A DNA stretch of 64,000 nt from Notoacmeibacter ruber (GTDB lineage: Bacteria; Pseudomonadota; Alphaproteobacteria; Rhizobiales; Rhizobiaceae): contig NZ_RCWN01000001.1 in the NCBI RefSeq assembly GCF_003668555.1, positions 2,331,501 through 2,395,500 of the forward strand, read 5' to 3'. This document shows positions 10,415-19,127 of this stretch, in pieces. Within the stretch, counting starts at the first letter, position 1. The number at the start of each line of letters is the position of its first letter. The translations under genes were made by a program, and so were the position numbers. The notes under the pieces are model-generated. The model was given only the letters and a program-made list of their open reading frames with translations, was not told the DNA's origin and did not search any database.

Positions 10415-11448
10415 TCATCCTCGAACAGACCGGGCTGAGCAGCAGCCACGGCCTTCGGCGCGGGCAGACCGATATGGGTCCAGGCGCCCGCCGTCATGAT
10501 ACGGCCGCGCGGGGTCCGCTGGATGAACCCCTGCTGGATCAGATAGGGCTCGATAATGTCCTCGATTGCATCACGCGGCTCGGAAAGCGCCGCCGCGATG
10601 GTCTCGATACCGACAGGACCGCCACCGAAATGGTTCGCGATGAGAAAGAGATAGCGCCGATCGAGAGCGTCCAGTCCGCGGCTGTCGACTTCGAGACGTC
10701 CAAGCGCCTCATCCGCGATCTTCGCGTCGACAGCCTCGGCTTTGGCGACCTCTGCAAAATCCCGGACCCGGCGCAAAAGCCGGCCGGCGATGCGCGGCGT
10801 GCCGCGCGCACGGGTTGCAACTTCCCGCGCGCCGTCATCGGTCATTGGCAGACCCATCAATCGTGCGCCACGACGGACGATCTTCTCCAGTTCCTCCGGC
10901 GTGTAGAAATCCAGCCGGACGGGAATGCCGAACCGGTCACGCAGCGGCGTCGTCAGAAGGCCAAGCCGCGTCGTGGCCGCGACCAGCGTAAAACGCGCCA
11001 GATCGATCTTGACGCTCCGCGCCGCCGGACCTTCACCGATGATGAGGTCGAGCTGGAAATCCTCCATCGCCGGGTAAAGGATTTCCTCGACCGCCGGATT
11101 CAGACGATGAATCTCGTCGATGAATAGAACGTCCCGGTCCTCCAGATTGGTCAGCAACGCAGCGAGATCACCTGCCTTGGCAATGACAGGGCCGGATGTC
11201 GAACGGAAATTCACGCCGAGTTCGCGCGCCATGATCTGCGCCAGGGTCGTCTTGCCGAGACCGGGCGGACCGACGAACAACACGTGGTCGAGGGCCTCGC
11301 CGCGGCTCTTTGCGGCCTCGATAAACACCTTGAGGTTAGCGCGCGCCGCTGCCTGCCCGACAAAATCGTCGAGCGTTTGCGGTCGAAGCGCCGTATCGAC
11401 GTCCTCGCCGCGCTTCTCGGCATCGATCAGGCGGTCAGGCTGGCTCAT
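10411..11448 (-). CDS. ruvB: Holliday junction branch migration helicase RuvB
   Basis: AAA+ motor of the RuvAB branch-migration complex. Walker [10 protein letters not shown], Walker B with DEIHRL, sensor region [17 protein letters not shown] with arginine finger, and the C-terminal winged-helix domain ending with IQRTPRGR. 345 residues, standard. Overlaps by 4 bp both with the upstream membrane protein (11445-11448) and with the downstream metallophosphoesterase, so the three read as one coupled block. Confidence 0.98.
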   Translation of the reverse strand: MSQPDRLIDAEKRGEDVDTALRPQTLDDFVGQAAARANLKVFIEAAKSRGEALDHVLFVGPPGLGKTTLAQIMARELGVNFRSTSGPVIAKAGDLAALLTNLEDRDVLFIDEIHRLNPAVEEILYPAMEDFQLDLIIGEGPAARSVKIDLARFTLVAATTRLGLLTTPLRDRFGIPVRLDFYTPEELEKIVRRGARLMGLPMTDDGAREVATRARGTPRIAGRLLRRVRDFAEVAKAEAVDAKIADEALGRLEVDSRGLDALDRRYLFLIANHFGGGPVGIETIAAALSEPRDAIEDIIEPYLIQQGFIQRTPRGRIMTAGAWTHIGLPAPKAVAAAQPGLFEDE

Positions 11449-11879
11449 GAGAGGCTCCTCTTCGATCTATTCCGGTATATGACCGGCAGATAAAGGACCG
11501 ACCAGACCAAAATGCTCGCTGGCAAGCCGAGAGGCAGGACAATAACGAATAGAACATATCCTCCGTCATACCCGCCCAGCAAAAATGCGTAAGGGATAGC
11601 GAATAGAATGACAGGACCGGCCACGGCAGCGATGAATGAATACAAGATTGTACGCCTGAATATATCCACGGCCAAGCCAACCAAAAAAGCGGGCAAGAGC
11701 CCAAACATAAAACAAAAATAAAACAGATCAAAACTCAGATAATCGAAGGACAGGCCCTTTCCGCTCGTCATTTGATCCAGAGCCGCCATCAAAAAACTGA
11801 TCAGAACACCAAAAATGGGACCCAGGACGGAATATAGAAACGTCACTATTCCGGGCGGGAAGCCCGCACTCTCTCTCAT
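11445..11879 (-). CDS. Hypothetical multi-pass membrane protein inserted in the ruv operon
   Basis: 144 residues with four or five hydrophobic segments (around 8-32, 45-66, 72-98 and 102-130) and a basic C-terminus (RNRSKRS). I recognise no family. Its GC content is visibly lower than its neighbours: one 60-bp line near 11701-11760 is only about 35% GC. Its stop overlaps the ruvB start by 4 bp, and an 86-bp gap separates it from ruvA. It splits the usual ruvA-ruvB adjacency. Membrane topology is inferred from hydrophobicity; function unknown. Confidence 0.65.
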   Translation of the reverse strand: MRESAGFPPGIVTFLYSVLGPIFGVLISFLMAALDQMTSGKGLSFDYLSFDLFYFCFMFGLLPAFLVGLAVDIFRRTILYSFIAAVAGPVILFAIPYAFLLGGYDGGYVLFVIVLPLGLPASILVWSVLYLPVIYRNRSKRSLS

Positions 11880-11965
11880 CCAATATTCTCAGCAAACATG
11901 GAAATAGGGAGTCTTGAACCGGGGGAGGCCGCGCCTGCACTGATCGGTGGCGATAGAATTCCTTC

Positions 11966-12580
11966 TCAAGACGCCAGTTCCTTCAGGCCAAGCCGGATGA
12001 GCTTGGCACTGTCCGCCCCCTCGCCGGCCTCCTTGAGAGCAGCCGAGACCGCCGCGGCAGCCTGATCGCGCCCATAGCCGAGATTGGTCAGTGCCGAAAC
12101 GGCATCGGCCACCTGCGCCGGCGCAACCCCCTCGCCCAGCTCCTGCGACAGGCCGATATTCGGCGCAAAATCGCCAGCAAGCGCCGGTGCGCGATTCTTC
12201 AATTCGCTGACGATACGCTGTGCGACCTTCGGCCCGACGCCCGGCGCGCGCGCCACCATAGCCTTGTCCTGAAGCGCGACAGCGTTTGCCAGGTCGGAGG
12301 CTGCCAAGGTGGAGAGGATCGCCAATGCCACTTTCGCGCCGACGCCCTGCACCGTCATCAACAGACGAAACCATTCCCGCTCAAGACCGGAAGAGAAGCC
12401 ATAAAGCCGGATCATGTCCTCGCGGACGATCGTCTCTATCTGCAACACCGCCGCTTCACCCTCATGCAGAGCGGAAAGGGTGCGCATCGCGCAATGAGCG
12501 ACGTAGCCGACGCCATGCACATCCAGAATGACGTGATCATCAGCAATCTCATCGACCGTGCCTTTCAACCTGCCGATCAT
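11966..12580 (-). CDS. ruvA: Holliday junction DNA-binding protein RuvA
   Basis: Tetrameric junction-binding partner of RuvB. N-terminal OB-fold begins [11 protein letters not shown]. Two helix-hairpin-helix motifs bind DNA backbone: [13 protein letters not shown] and [14 protein letters not shown] short C-terminal domain ([13 protein letters not shown]) contacts RuvB. 204 residues. Overlaps ruvC by 4 bp (ATGA type). Confidence 0.98.
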   Translation of the reverse strand: MIGRLKGTVDEIADDHVILDVHGVGYVAHCAMRTLSALHEGEAAVLQIETIVREDMIRLYGFSSGLEREWFRLLMTVQGVGAKVALAILSTLAASDLANAVALQDKAMVARAPGVGPKVAQRIVSELKNRAPALAGDFAPNIGLSQELGEGVAPAQVADAVSALTNLGYGRDQAAAAVSAALKEAGEGADSAKLIRLGLKELAS

Positions 12581-13101
12581 GCCGCGCCTGCCTTCAGCAA
12601 GGCCCTGCGCGCCGCATCGCCCACCCGATTATTGGCATGACAAATGGCGATGGCGAGCGCGTCGGCGGCATCATCGCTATCGTATCGGGCCTTCGGCATC
12701 AGCACGCGGAGCATCATCTGGATCTGCTTCTTGTCGCCATGGCCGACGCCGATCACCGCTTTCTTCACAGCGTTCGGCGCATATTCGGCTACCGGCAATC
12801 CGGCCCGAGCGGGCACCAGCATGGCGATGCCACGCGCCTGACCGAGTTTCAGCGTGGCTCCCGCATCCTTGTTGACGAAGGTCACTTCGACGCTGGCTTC
12901 ATCCGGCCGCTGCGTATGCATCACTTCAGTCAGCCCGTCATGGAGCTGGCAGAGACGGCTGGCCAGATCGGCCTTGCCATCGGAGGTGATCGTCCCCGCT
13001 GCGACAAAGCGTAGCGACGAGCCGAGGCTTTCCACCACGCCCCAGCCCATCCGCCGGAGGCCGGGATCGATGCCAATGATTCGAATCGGTAATTGCGCCA
13101 T
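12577..13101 (-). CDS. ruvC: Crossover junction endodeoxyribonuclease RuvC
   Basis: Holliday-junction resolvase of the RNase H fold. Acidic catalytic residues lie in IGIDPGL (Asp near the N-terminus), VEVTFVNKD (Glu), and the C-terminal [15 protein letters not shown] pair. GHGDKKQIQ is the helix-anchoring segment. The start is placed at 13101 (MAQLPIRII), where the family begins. An in-frame ATG at 13119 is possible, and the frame is open to 13215, but that extension is hydrophobic and unlike RuvC. Neither candidate has a strong Shine-Dalgarno. 174 residues; first gene of the ruv block. Confidence 0.94.
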   Translation of the reverse strand: MAQLPIRIIGIDPGLRRMGWGVVESLGSSLRFVAAGTITSDGKADLASRLCQLHDGLTEVMHTQRPDEASVEVTFVNKDAGATLKLGQARGIAMLVPARAGLPVAEYAPNAVKKAVIGVGHGDKKQIQMMLRVLMPKARYDSDDAADALAIAICHANNRVGDAARRALLKAGAA

Positions 13102-13242
13102 TGCGGAACTCTGCTTCATGGCGAACAGCATCGCCAGACAATGTGAACAAAAAAGAAACAAAATCCACGAAAACAGCGTCAAACATGTCTTCGGGACACC
13201 ATAATGCTTGACCAATGCGGCTGACAGGATGGAAAGCGGATC

Positions 13243-13974
13243 ATGCCAGACCTTCCGATCCTGTGGGCTATCCTTCTTGTTGCCGGTCTCGTCCGAGGCT
13301 TTGCGGGATTCGGCTCGGGCATGATCGCCATACCATTGATCAGCCGCATCGGCGGCCCCGCCGTCGCCATTCCGTTGTTCTGGGCGATCGACAGCCTGCC
13401 GTCGCTCGTCATTCTGCTTCCGGCACTCCGCCAGGTTGCATGGCGGGCCGTTCTGCCGATCGCGGCTGGCTTCGCGGCCACCGTCTATCTCGGCATCTGG
13501 TATCTGAGTGTCGGGGATCCGGACCAGCTGCGCCTTGTCATAAGCGGCTTCATTCTCGTCGCCGTCCTCGTTCTGTGGAGCGGCTGGCGTTACTCCGGGC
13601 CGCGCCCCGCAACTTTGTCAGCGGCAGTCGGCATGGTGTCGGGTTTCTTTGGAGGGGCGACCCAGCTTTCGGGCCCGCCGGTCGTGATCTACTATCTGAG
13701 CAGCGCGGATGCTCCCGCCCAAGTCCGAGCGAACATCATCGTTCTGTTTGCGATCACGTCCGTTTTCTCCGGCATTGGGCTGATAGCCGCCGGATTGGTC
13801 TCGATGTCATTGCTACTGACGGCCGTACTGGTCGCGCCCGCTTATATGATCGGGCTACTCGCCGGACAGAAGATCTTCCATCTGGCTGACGAACGCCATT
13901 TCCGGCGTGTCGCATTCCTGCTGATTCTGACCGTCGGCCTGATGACACTGCCGTTCTTCGACGGCGTCATTTGA
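13243..13974 (+). CDS. TauE/SafE-family membrane transport protein
   Basis: Sulfite exporter TauE/SafE family (DUF81). 243 residues with seven or eight hydrophobic segments. The family's paired motifs are visible: the N-terminal [17 protein letters not shown] and a second half containing [19 protein letters not shown]. Such proteins move organosulfur anions, sulfite or related compounds across the inner membrane; the substrate here cannot be told. Divergent from ruvC and convergent with the RcdA-like gene, which ends 9 bp past its stop. Confidence 0.88.
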   Translation: MPDLPILWAILLVAGLVRGFAGFGSGMIAIPLISRIGGPAVAIPLFWAIDSLPSLVILLPALRQVAWRAVLPIAAGFAATVYLGIWYLSVGDPDQLRLVISGFILVAVLVLWSGWRYSGPRPATLSAAVGMVSGFFGGATQLSGPPVVIYYLSSADAPAQVRANIIVLFAITSVFSGIGLIAAGLVSMSLLLTAVLVAPAYMIGLLAGQKIFHLADERHFRRVAFLLILTVGLMTLPFFDGVI

Positions 13975-13982
13975 GAGCGGTT

Positions 13983-14504
13983 TCAGCGCCCGAACGCCGT
14001 CCGCAGGAGATCGATCTGCGCACCGACCGGATTCTCGGCATCCGAATCGGCCTCATCATCTTTTGCGCCATAGAGCTCGGCATCGACGCGCTGGACAAGG
14101 CGTTGAAGCGAGAGCGAACGGTCGACGAGATCAAGAAACTCTTCGCTGAGACTGTCCCAGCCCGGCGCCTCACGATCGGAGACCGCCGCGTCGAGATTAA
14201 CCTTCTGCTTCTCCTTGGCCACCTGTTCGCGGGTCATCTCACCGGCATTGGCGGCGCGCTGAAGAAGAAGCCAGGACGCAATCTGCATGAGGCGCGTCGT
14301 CAGGCGCATCGATTCGGCGGCATAAAGGGTCGCCGGAATTCGATCGAGGCCCTTTGCGGAACGTCGTCCCTCGCCATCCAGATAGCTGGCGGCATCCTCG
14401 ACGAGCAACATGCCAGTCGCGTAGAGCTCGCGAAAGGAATCGGAAAAGATCCGCCGTTCGGCCAGCCGGATCGTTTCGCCCGTGGTGGTCTTGCTCTCGT
14501 TCAT
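13983..14504 (-). CDS. rcdA: DUF1465 protein, RcdA-like ClpXP adaptor
   Basis: All-helical DUF1465 protein of about 173 residues. In Caulobacter the family member RcdA is a ClpXP adaptor required for timed CtrA degradation at the cell pole; assignment here is by family resemblance (IFSDSFRELYATGM, LYAAESMRLTTRLMQIASWLL, DRSLSLQRLVQRV). Start 14504 (MNESKTT) has AGGG upstream; the frame is open 11 codons further. Its acidic C-terminus (AKDDEADSDAENP) is disordered-looking. Upstream lies a TTAA-N7-TTAA box matching the CtrA consensus, which fits cell-cycle control. Confidence 0.85.
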   Translation of the reverse strand: MNESKTTTGETIRLAERRIFSDSFRELYATGMLLVEDAASYLDGEGRRSAKGLDRIPATLYAAESMRLTTRLMQIASWLLLQRAANAGEMTREQVAKEKQKVNLDAAVSDREAPGWDSLSEEFLDLVDRSLSLQRLVQRVDAELYGAKDDEADSDAENPVGAQIDLLRTAFGR

Positions 14505-14602
14505 TGCTGCCCTGTCCGCCGCTCGATGCCCCCGCAATGCCGTCCCTTGGTCATGCGGTCGAGGGAAATTGACCGATGTGCGTCACGTCGGCAAGCTTAG
14601 CC

Positions 14603-14617
14603 TTAAAGAAGAGTTAA
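14603..14617 (-). promoter_or_regulatory. CtrA-type binding box upstream of rcdA-like gene
   Basis: Exact TTAA-N7-TTAA (spacer AGAAGAG), the full consensus for the alphaproteobacterial cell-cycle regulator CtrA. It lies about 100 bp upstream of the RcdA-like start. In Caulobacter rcdA is known to be CtrA-controlled, which makes the match meaningful; binding here is inferred. Confidence 0.6.
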
Positions 14618-14661
14618 TGCCGGGGGAAAGCGGGGAGTTCCCACTCTTTTTGCTGGCGGGC

Positions 14662-14690
14662 AAAAAAAAGGCCGTCCCAAGGGAACGGCC
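14662..14690 (-). terminator. Rho-independent terminator of the acyl-CoA synthetase gene
   Basis: GGCCGTCCC...GGAACGGCC hairpin (14670-14690, one internal mismatch) followed on the minus strand by eight consecutive T (14662-14669). It lies about 180 bp beyond the acyl-CoA synthetase stop. Confidence 0.75.
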
Positions 14691-14868
14691 GAAAAGTCTT
14701 ACAGGGAGCGTCAAACGGAAGGAAAAGACCATCCGGATGAAACCGGCGTGAACCGGATGAGTGCAAGATGACCTGAAAAGGTTAACGAAGACCTAACAGG
14801 AGTCGATTTATCAACCTTCTTGTGTCGCACTATGGAACTTATCAGCGTTCCGCTCACGCAATCCGGCG

Positions 14869-16512
14869 CTAGGCCTCGTCCTTCGATCGGTCGCGAAGTT
14901 TGAATTTCTGGATCTTTCCGGTGGAGGTCTTCGGGATTTCCTCGAAGATGAAATCTTTCGGCACCTTGAAACGCGCCAGGCGCTCGTAGCAGTGCTGCTT
15001 GAGCGCTTCGGCGTCCGGCTGGTGACCGGACTTCAGTTCGATATAAGCAATCGGCGCTTCGCCCCATTTGTCATCGGGCCTTGCGACCACCGCACAGGAC
15101 GCCACCGATTCATGCTTGTAGAGCGCATCCTCGACCTCGATCGAAGAGATGTTTTCGCCGCCGGAGATAATGATGTCCTTGGAGCGGTCCTTCAGTTCGA
15201 TATAGCCATCCTCGTGCATCACACCAAGATCGCCCGAGTGGAACCACCCGCCCTCAAAGGCCGATTGGGTCGCCTCTTCATTCTTCAGATAGCCCTTCAT
15301 GACGATATTGCCGCGAAACATCACTTCGCCAATGGCCTGACCGTCAGCCTCGACCGGCTCCATCGTGTCGGGATCGAGCACGCCAAGATCTTCAAGGCCG
15401 GCATAGCGAACGCCCTGACGGGCCTTCTTGGCCGCGCGCTCTTCACGATCCAGCGTGTTCCACTCGCTCTTCCACTCATTAACCACCGACGGGCCGTAAA
15501 CCTCGGTAAGGCCGTATAGGTGAACCACTTCAAAGCCGGCATCGGCCATCGCAGCGAGCACGCTGCCTGGAGGCGGCGCGGCGGCAGTATTGAAGATAAC
15601 GTTCTGCGGAAAGTCTCGCCGCTCCTCGTCGGCGGCCCCGATCAGCATGCTCATGACGATCGGCGCCCCGCACAGATGGGTGACGCCGTGATCGGCAATG
15701 GCATCGAAGATCGGTTTGGCGCGCACCCAGCGCAGGCAGACATGCGTCGACCCCGTTAGCGCAAGCGTCCAGGGAAAACACCAGCCATTGCAGTGAAACA
15801 TCGGCAGCGTCCAAAGATAGACGGCTCCGCCGCCGACTGCCGCATGAACCGTATTGTTGTAGGCCATCAACGCCGCGCCACGGTGATGGTAGACCACACC
15901 CTTGGGATTGCCCGTCGTGCCGGACGTGTAATTCAGGGCGATGGCATCCCACTCATCGTCGGGCAGCGACCAGGCAAAGTCGTCACTCCCTTCTGCGACA
16001 AGAGCCTCATATTCCAGCGAACCGATCATCTCGCCCTTCGGATAGGGTGCGTCATCGCCATAGTCCGGATCGTCGTAGTCGACCACGAGCGGATCGACCT
16101 TGGCGATGGCGAGGGCCTCCTTCATGACGGCCGAGAATTCGCGGTCGACGATGACGAGCTTGCTTTCGGCATGGTCCAGCTGGAACGCGATGATCGCCGC
16201 GTCGAGCCTTGTGTTGAGGCTGTGCAGGGCGGCTTTCAGCATCGGGATACCCTGATGACATTCCAGCATGGGCGGCGTGTTGGAGAGCATGACCGTCACC
16301 GTATCGCCCTTGCCGATACCTCTCTTCTGCAGCGCACTGGCCAGCTTGCGGGAACGGTCGTAAAATTCGCCATAGCTACGGCGCAGCGAGCCGTGAATGA
16401 TGGCGGTGCGTTCCGGCCATACGTCGGCGGCGCGCTTGAGAAAGGAAAGCGGGCTCATCGGCTGATAATTCGCCGCGCATTTGTCGAGCCCCGTCTCGTA
16501 CATGTTTGTCAT
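14869..16512 (-). CDS. Medium-chain/DmdB-like acyl-CoA synthetase
   Basis: AMP-forming acyl-CoA ligase of the ANL superfamily, 547 residues. The ATP-binding motif YTSGTTGNPKGVVY, the LPMFHCNGW core typical of the DmdB / plant AAE branch, the ADP-binding HLYGLTEVYGP, the hinge region YIELKDRSKDIIISGGENISS and the C-terminal lysine in PKTSTGKIQK are all present. Probable activation of medium-chain or methylthio-alkanoic acids; the exact acyl group is not predictable. Start 16512 (MTNMYET) has GGAGG 7 nt upstream. Monocistronic, with its own terminator. Confidence 0.88.
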   Translation of the reverse strand: MTNMYETGLDKCAANYQPMSPLSFLKRAADVWPERTAIIHGSLRRSYGEFYDRSRKLASALQKRGIGKGDTVTVMLSNTPPMLECHQGIPMLKAALHSLNTRLDAAIIAFQLDHAESKLVIVDREFSAVMKEALAIAKVDPLVVDYDDPDYGDDAPYPKGEMIGSLEYEALVAEGSDDFAWSLPDDEWDAIALNYTSGTTGNPKGVVYHHRGAALMAYNNTVHAAVGGGAVYLWTLPMFHCNGWCFPWTLALTGSTHVCLRWVRAKPIFDAIADHGVTHLCGAPIVMSMLIGAADEERRDFPQNVIFNTAAAPPPGSVLAAMADAGFEVVHLYGLTEVYGPSVVNEWKSEWNTLDREERAAKKARQGVRYAGLEDLGVLDPDTMEPVEADGQAIGEVMFRGNIVMKGYLKNEEATQSAFEGGWFHSGDLGVMHEDGYIELKDRSKDIIISGGENISSIEVEDALYKHESVASCAVVARPDDKWGEAPIAYIELKSGHQPDAEALKQHCYERLARFKVPKDFIFEEIPKTSTGKIQKFKLRDRSKDEA

Positions 16513-16696
16513 CGGTCGCCTCCCCCAATATGGACTGTCCGAACGAAAATAGGGGGGCGGCGAATCTTCGCAATCCAGACGATCCGCCAATCTTGACACG
16601 GCCGCGTGAATCGTGACCCGGGGTCGATACTCCCCTGACAGCCATCTTTCGCCTTGATAAGGCCATGAAACCTAGCCCAAGAGAGGACGCCATTGA

Positions 16697-17377
16697 ATGA
16701 ACGAGGAGACTATGGCCGACACTCATTTCGACCGCTGCCGCCTGGTGCTGATCACGCCCGAGACGGAAGATGACGACCACCTGCTGGACTCGGTGCGCTC
16801 TGCGCTGTCCGGAGGCGACGTCGCCTCTCTTATTCTTTCGCCCGGGGCCCGCCACGAAAAGGCGTTTCAAACTCTGGCGGAAAAGGTCGTCGCCATCGCT
16901 CAGGAAAAGGGCGTTGCCGTCATGATCGCCGATGATACGCGCGTCGCGGGCCGGGTCGGCGCCGATGGCGTTCATCTCGAAGATGCAAAAGCGACGATGG
17001 CCGAGACGATGGAGCGGTTCGACGGTCGCCTCATGTTCGGCGCCGGGGGTGCGAAAACGCGCCATGAAGCCCTTGAGCTGGGCGAAACTCAGCCCGACTA
17101 CGTCTTTTTTGGCCGTATCGGCTATGACAACAAGCCCGATCCCCACCCGCGCAATCTCGCCATGGCCGACTGGTGGGCAAGCATGGTCGCCATCCCCTGC
17201 GTGACGATGGGCGGCTCGATGCCCCAGAGCGCCGTTGCCGTAGCCGAAACCGGCTCCGATTTCGTCGCCTTGTCGACGGCTGTGTTTTCGGGACCGGAGA
17301 GCCCCGGCGAACGCGTATCGACCATCAACACCATGCTGGACGAGAAGGCGCCTCGCTTCACCGAAGAGGTCGAGTGA
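16697..17377 (+). CDS. Thiamine-phosphate-synthase-like protein (ThiE family)
   Basis: TIM-barrel protein of the TenI/ThiE type, 226 residues. The phosphate-binding GADGVHLED and PCVTMGG stretches are recognisable, and FVALSTAVF is the C-terminal strand. The usual ThiE segment with TxTK is replaced by GRIGYDNKPDPHPRN, and no other thi gene is nearby. It may be a divergent ThiE (often called ThiE2 in rhizobia) rather than the main thiamine enzyme. The first ATG has AGAGGA upstream. The stop overlaps the following Sel1 gene (TGATG), so the two are translationally coupled. Confidence 0.72.
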   Translation: MNEETMADTHFDRCRLVLITPETEDDDHLLDSVRSALSGGDVASLILSPGARHEKAFQTLAEKVVAIAQEKGVAVMIADDTRVAGRVGADGVHLEDAKATMAETMERFDGRLMFGAGGAKTRHEALELGETQPDYVFFGRIGYDNKPDPHPRNLAMADWWASMVAIPCVTMGGSMPQSAVAVAETGSDFVALSTAVFSGPESPGERVSTINTMLDEKAPRFTEEVE

Positions 17378-18384
17378 TGCGCAGACCGACCGGCGGAACG
17401 CTCATTTTCCTGTCGCTGATCGGAGCCGCCCTCGCGGCGCCGAATGATCGCGCCGTCGACAGCTTCACCCGGGATGAGCAGAGCGCCGAGAACAGAAAAC
17501 TGCCGACTGGGCAGCAGAAGGGCGACCTGCCGCAGGAAATCGACGAAAGCCGTTTCGGTGAGAAGCCGGAGGACGTGGCCTTCACCGCCTTCCAGATCGG
17601 CCGCTTTCTGACGGCGGTCCGGCTTGCAACGCCCCTTGCGGAAAATGGCAATCCGGCAGCCCAGACCCTTCTCGGAGAAATTTATGCCGCGGGCCTTGGC
17701 GTTCCCAAGGATCCGAAAAAGGCTGCGAACTGGTATGCTCGCGCCGCCGAATCCGGCGTTCCGGCCGCGCAGTTTCAATATGCGCTGATGCTTCTTGACG
17801 GTCGCTACGTCGAAAAGGATGAAGCCTTTGCCGACCGGCTTCTGAAGCAGGCGGCGGAGGGCGGCAATGCGGATGCTCAGTTCAATTACGCGCAGCGGCT
17901 TCTGCACCATGGCGGCGTGAACGAACAGGCCGAGGCCGCCAAATGGTATGAAGCGGCGGCGCAAAAGGGCGTGCCCGATGCGCAATATGCCTATGCCAAC
18001 TACCTGGCCGGGGAAATCGACGGCGTCACCCGCAATATGGAGGAGGCCCGCCAATGGATGAGCAAGGCGGCCGATGGAGGCATGAACGCGGCGAAGGTCG
18101 AACTGGCAACCTGGCTGTTCTCCGCCAAGGGGGGCGACCGTGATTTCGAGCGCGGCTTCCGCCTTCTCCAACAGGCCGCGCGCACCGGCAATGTCGCGGC
18201 GCAAAGCCAGCTCGCCAAAGCCTATATCTATGGGTACGGCACCGAGGCCGATACCGTTGAAGCGGCAAGCTGGTACATTACGGCGCGCCGCGCCGGCTTG
18301 CAGGATCGTGAACTCGACGATCTCATGGACGGCTTGTCCAACGACCAGAAACAGCAGGCGCTGGAGCGCGCCAACCGGCGGTGA
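17377..18384 (+). CDS. Exported Sel1-repeat (SLR) protein
   Basis: 335 residues. A short signal peptide (IFLSLIGAALAAP) is followed by tandem Sel1-like repeats of about 36 residues: PAAQTLLGEIYAAGLGVPKD, DAQFNYAQRLLHHG, DAQYAYANYLAG, AAQSQLAKAYIYGYG. These helical solenoids usually scaffold protein complexes in the periplasm. Start ATG at 17377 overlaps the stop of the ThiE-like gene by one base; an upstream open stretch in this frame overlaps that gene and is not used. The function is not predictable beyond protein binding. Confidence 0.85.
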   Translation: MRRPTGGTLIFLSLIGAALAAPNDRAVDSFTRDEQSAENRKLPTGQQKGDLPQEIDESRFGEKPEDVAFTAFQIGRFLTAVRLATPLAENGNPAAQTLLGEIYAAGLGVPKDPKKAANWYARAAESGVPAAQFQYALMLLDGRYVEKDEAFADRLLKQAAEGGNADAQFNYAQRLLHHGGVNEQAEAAKWYEAAAQKGVPDAQYAYANYLAGEIDGVTRNMEEARQWMSKAADGGMNAAKVELATWLFSAKGGDRDFERGFRLLQQAARTGNVAAQSQLAKAYIYGYGTEADTVEAASWYITARRAGLQDRELDDLMDGLSNDQKQQALERANRR

Positions 18385-18426
18385 CCGACCGCGCTATCGC
18401 CCGCCGGTCTTGTTTCGGCGAAGAAT

Positions 18427-18447
18427 TTGGGCCATTGGACGGCCCAA
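18427..18447 (+). other. Hairpin in the efp leader
   Basis: Perfect 7-bp inverted repeat (TTGGGCC / GGCCCAA) with a 7-nt loop, 34 nt before the efp start. No T-run follows, so it is more likely a leader structure or mRNA end-protecting hairpin than a terminator. Confidence 0.35.
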
Positions 18448-18480
18448 CATCACACACATCTCTCAACAGACGGCTTCCCA

Positions 18481-19044
18481 ATGAAGATCAATGGCAATGA
18501 AATCCGCCCCGGTAACGTGATCGAACACAATGGCGGATTGTGGGTCGCGGTGAAGACGAACCACGTCAAGCCCGGCAAGGGCGGCGCTTTCAATCAGGTG
18601 GAATTGAAGAACGCCATCGACGGCACAAAGCTCAACGAACGCTTCCGCGCATCCGAGACGGTCGAGCGTGTGCGTCTGGAGCAGAAGGATTTCACCTACC
18701 TCTACGCGCAGGAAGACATGCTCGTCTTCATGGACAGCGAAACCTACGACCAGCTTGAACTGTCGCAGGATTTCGTCGGCGACCGCTCCGCTTTCCTGAA
18801 GGATGGCATGACGGTGACGGTTGAACTTTATGAAGAGAAGCCGATCGGTATTTCTCTGCCCGATCAGGTCACCCTCGAAATCGCCGAGGCCGACCCGGTG
18901 GTGAAGGGACAGACGCAGTCCTCGTCCTACAAGCCTGCGGTTTTGGAAAACGGCATCCGTATTCTGGTGCCGCCCTTTATCGAGGCCGGCGAGAAGATCA
19001 TCGTCGACACCAGCGACATCACCTATGTGAGCCGGGCGAACTGA
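18481..19044 (+). CDS. efp: Translation elongation factor P
   Basis: Rescues ribosomes stalled at polyproline. 187 residues, three beta-barrel (KOW/OB) domains. The tip loop [10 protein letters not shown] carries Lys33, the position modified by EpmA/EpmB in other bacteria (Lys34 in E. coli); the Lys form implies a lysylating or similar system. The C-terminal [11 protein letters not shown] and [15 protein letters not shown] are diagnostic. Start at 18481 (MKINGNEI) is the family start. Window proteins rich in consecutive prolines, such as TolA, are plausible clients. Confidence 0.97.
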   Translation: MKINGNEIRPGNVIEHNGGLWVAVKTNHVKPGKGGAFNQVELKNAIDGTKLNERFRASETVERVRLEQKDFTYLYAQEDMLVFMDSETYDQLELSQDFVGDRSAFLKDGMTVTVELYEEKPIGISLPDQVTLEIAEADPVVKGQTQSSSYKPAVLENGIRILVPPFIEAGEKIIVDTSDITYVSRAN

Positions 19045-19127
19045 TTGCCGCCGGATGACGCGGCGCAGCGGCGAGGAACCTCCCTCGCCTGCCACTGCCG
19101 CATACAGCTACGGATTGAAAGGACGTC

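Larger units (their letters stand above)
14505..14868 (-). other. 364-bp intergenic region: rcdA promoter region and acyl-CoA synthetase terminator
   Basis: No credible gene. It holds a CtrA-type box (14603-14617), a weaker TTAA-N7-CTAA copy (14782-14796), the terminator of the downstream-reading acyl-CoA synthetase (14662-14690), and an unexplained GGAAC/GTTCC inverted pair near 14834-14851. Confidence 0.6.

Noticed and set aside
14834..14851. GGAAC near 14834 as an EcfG -35 element
   Set aside because: No CGTT at 16-17 bp; it pairs instead with GTTCC close by, forming only an inverted repeat.
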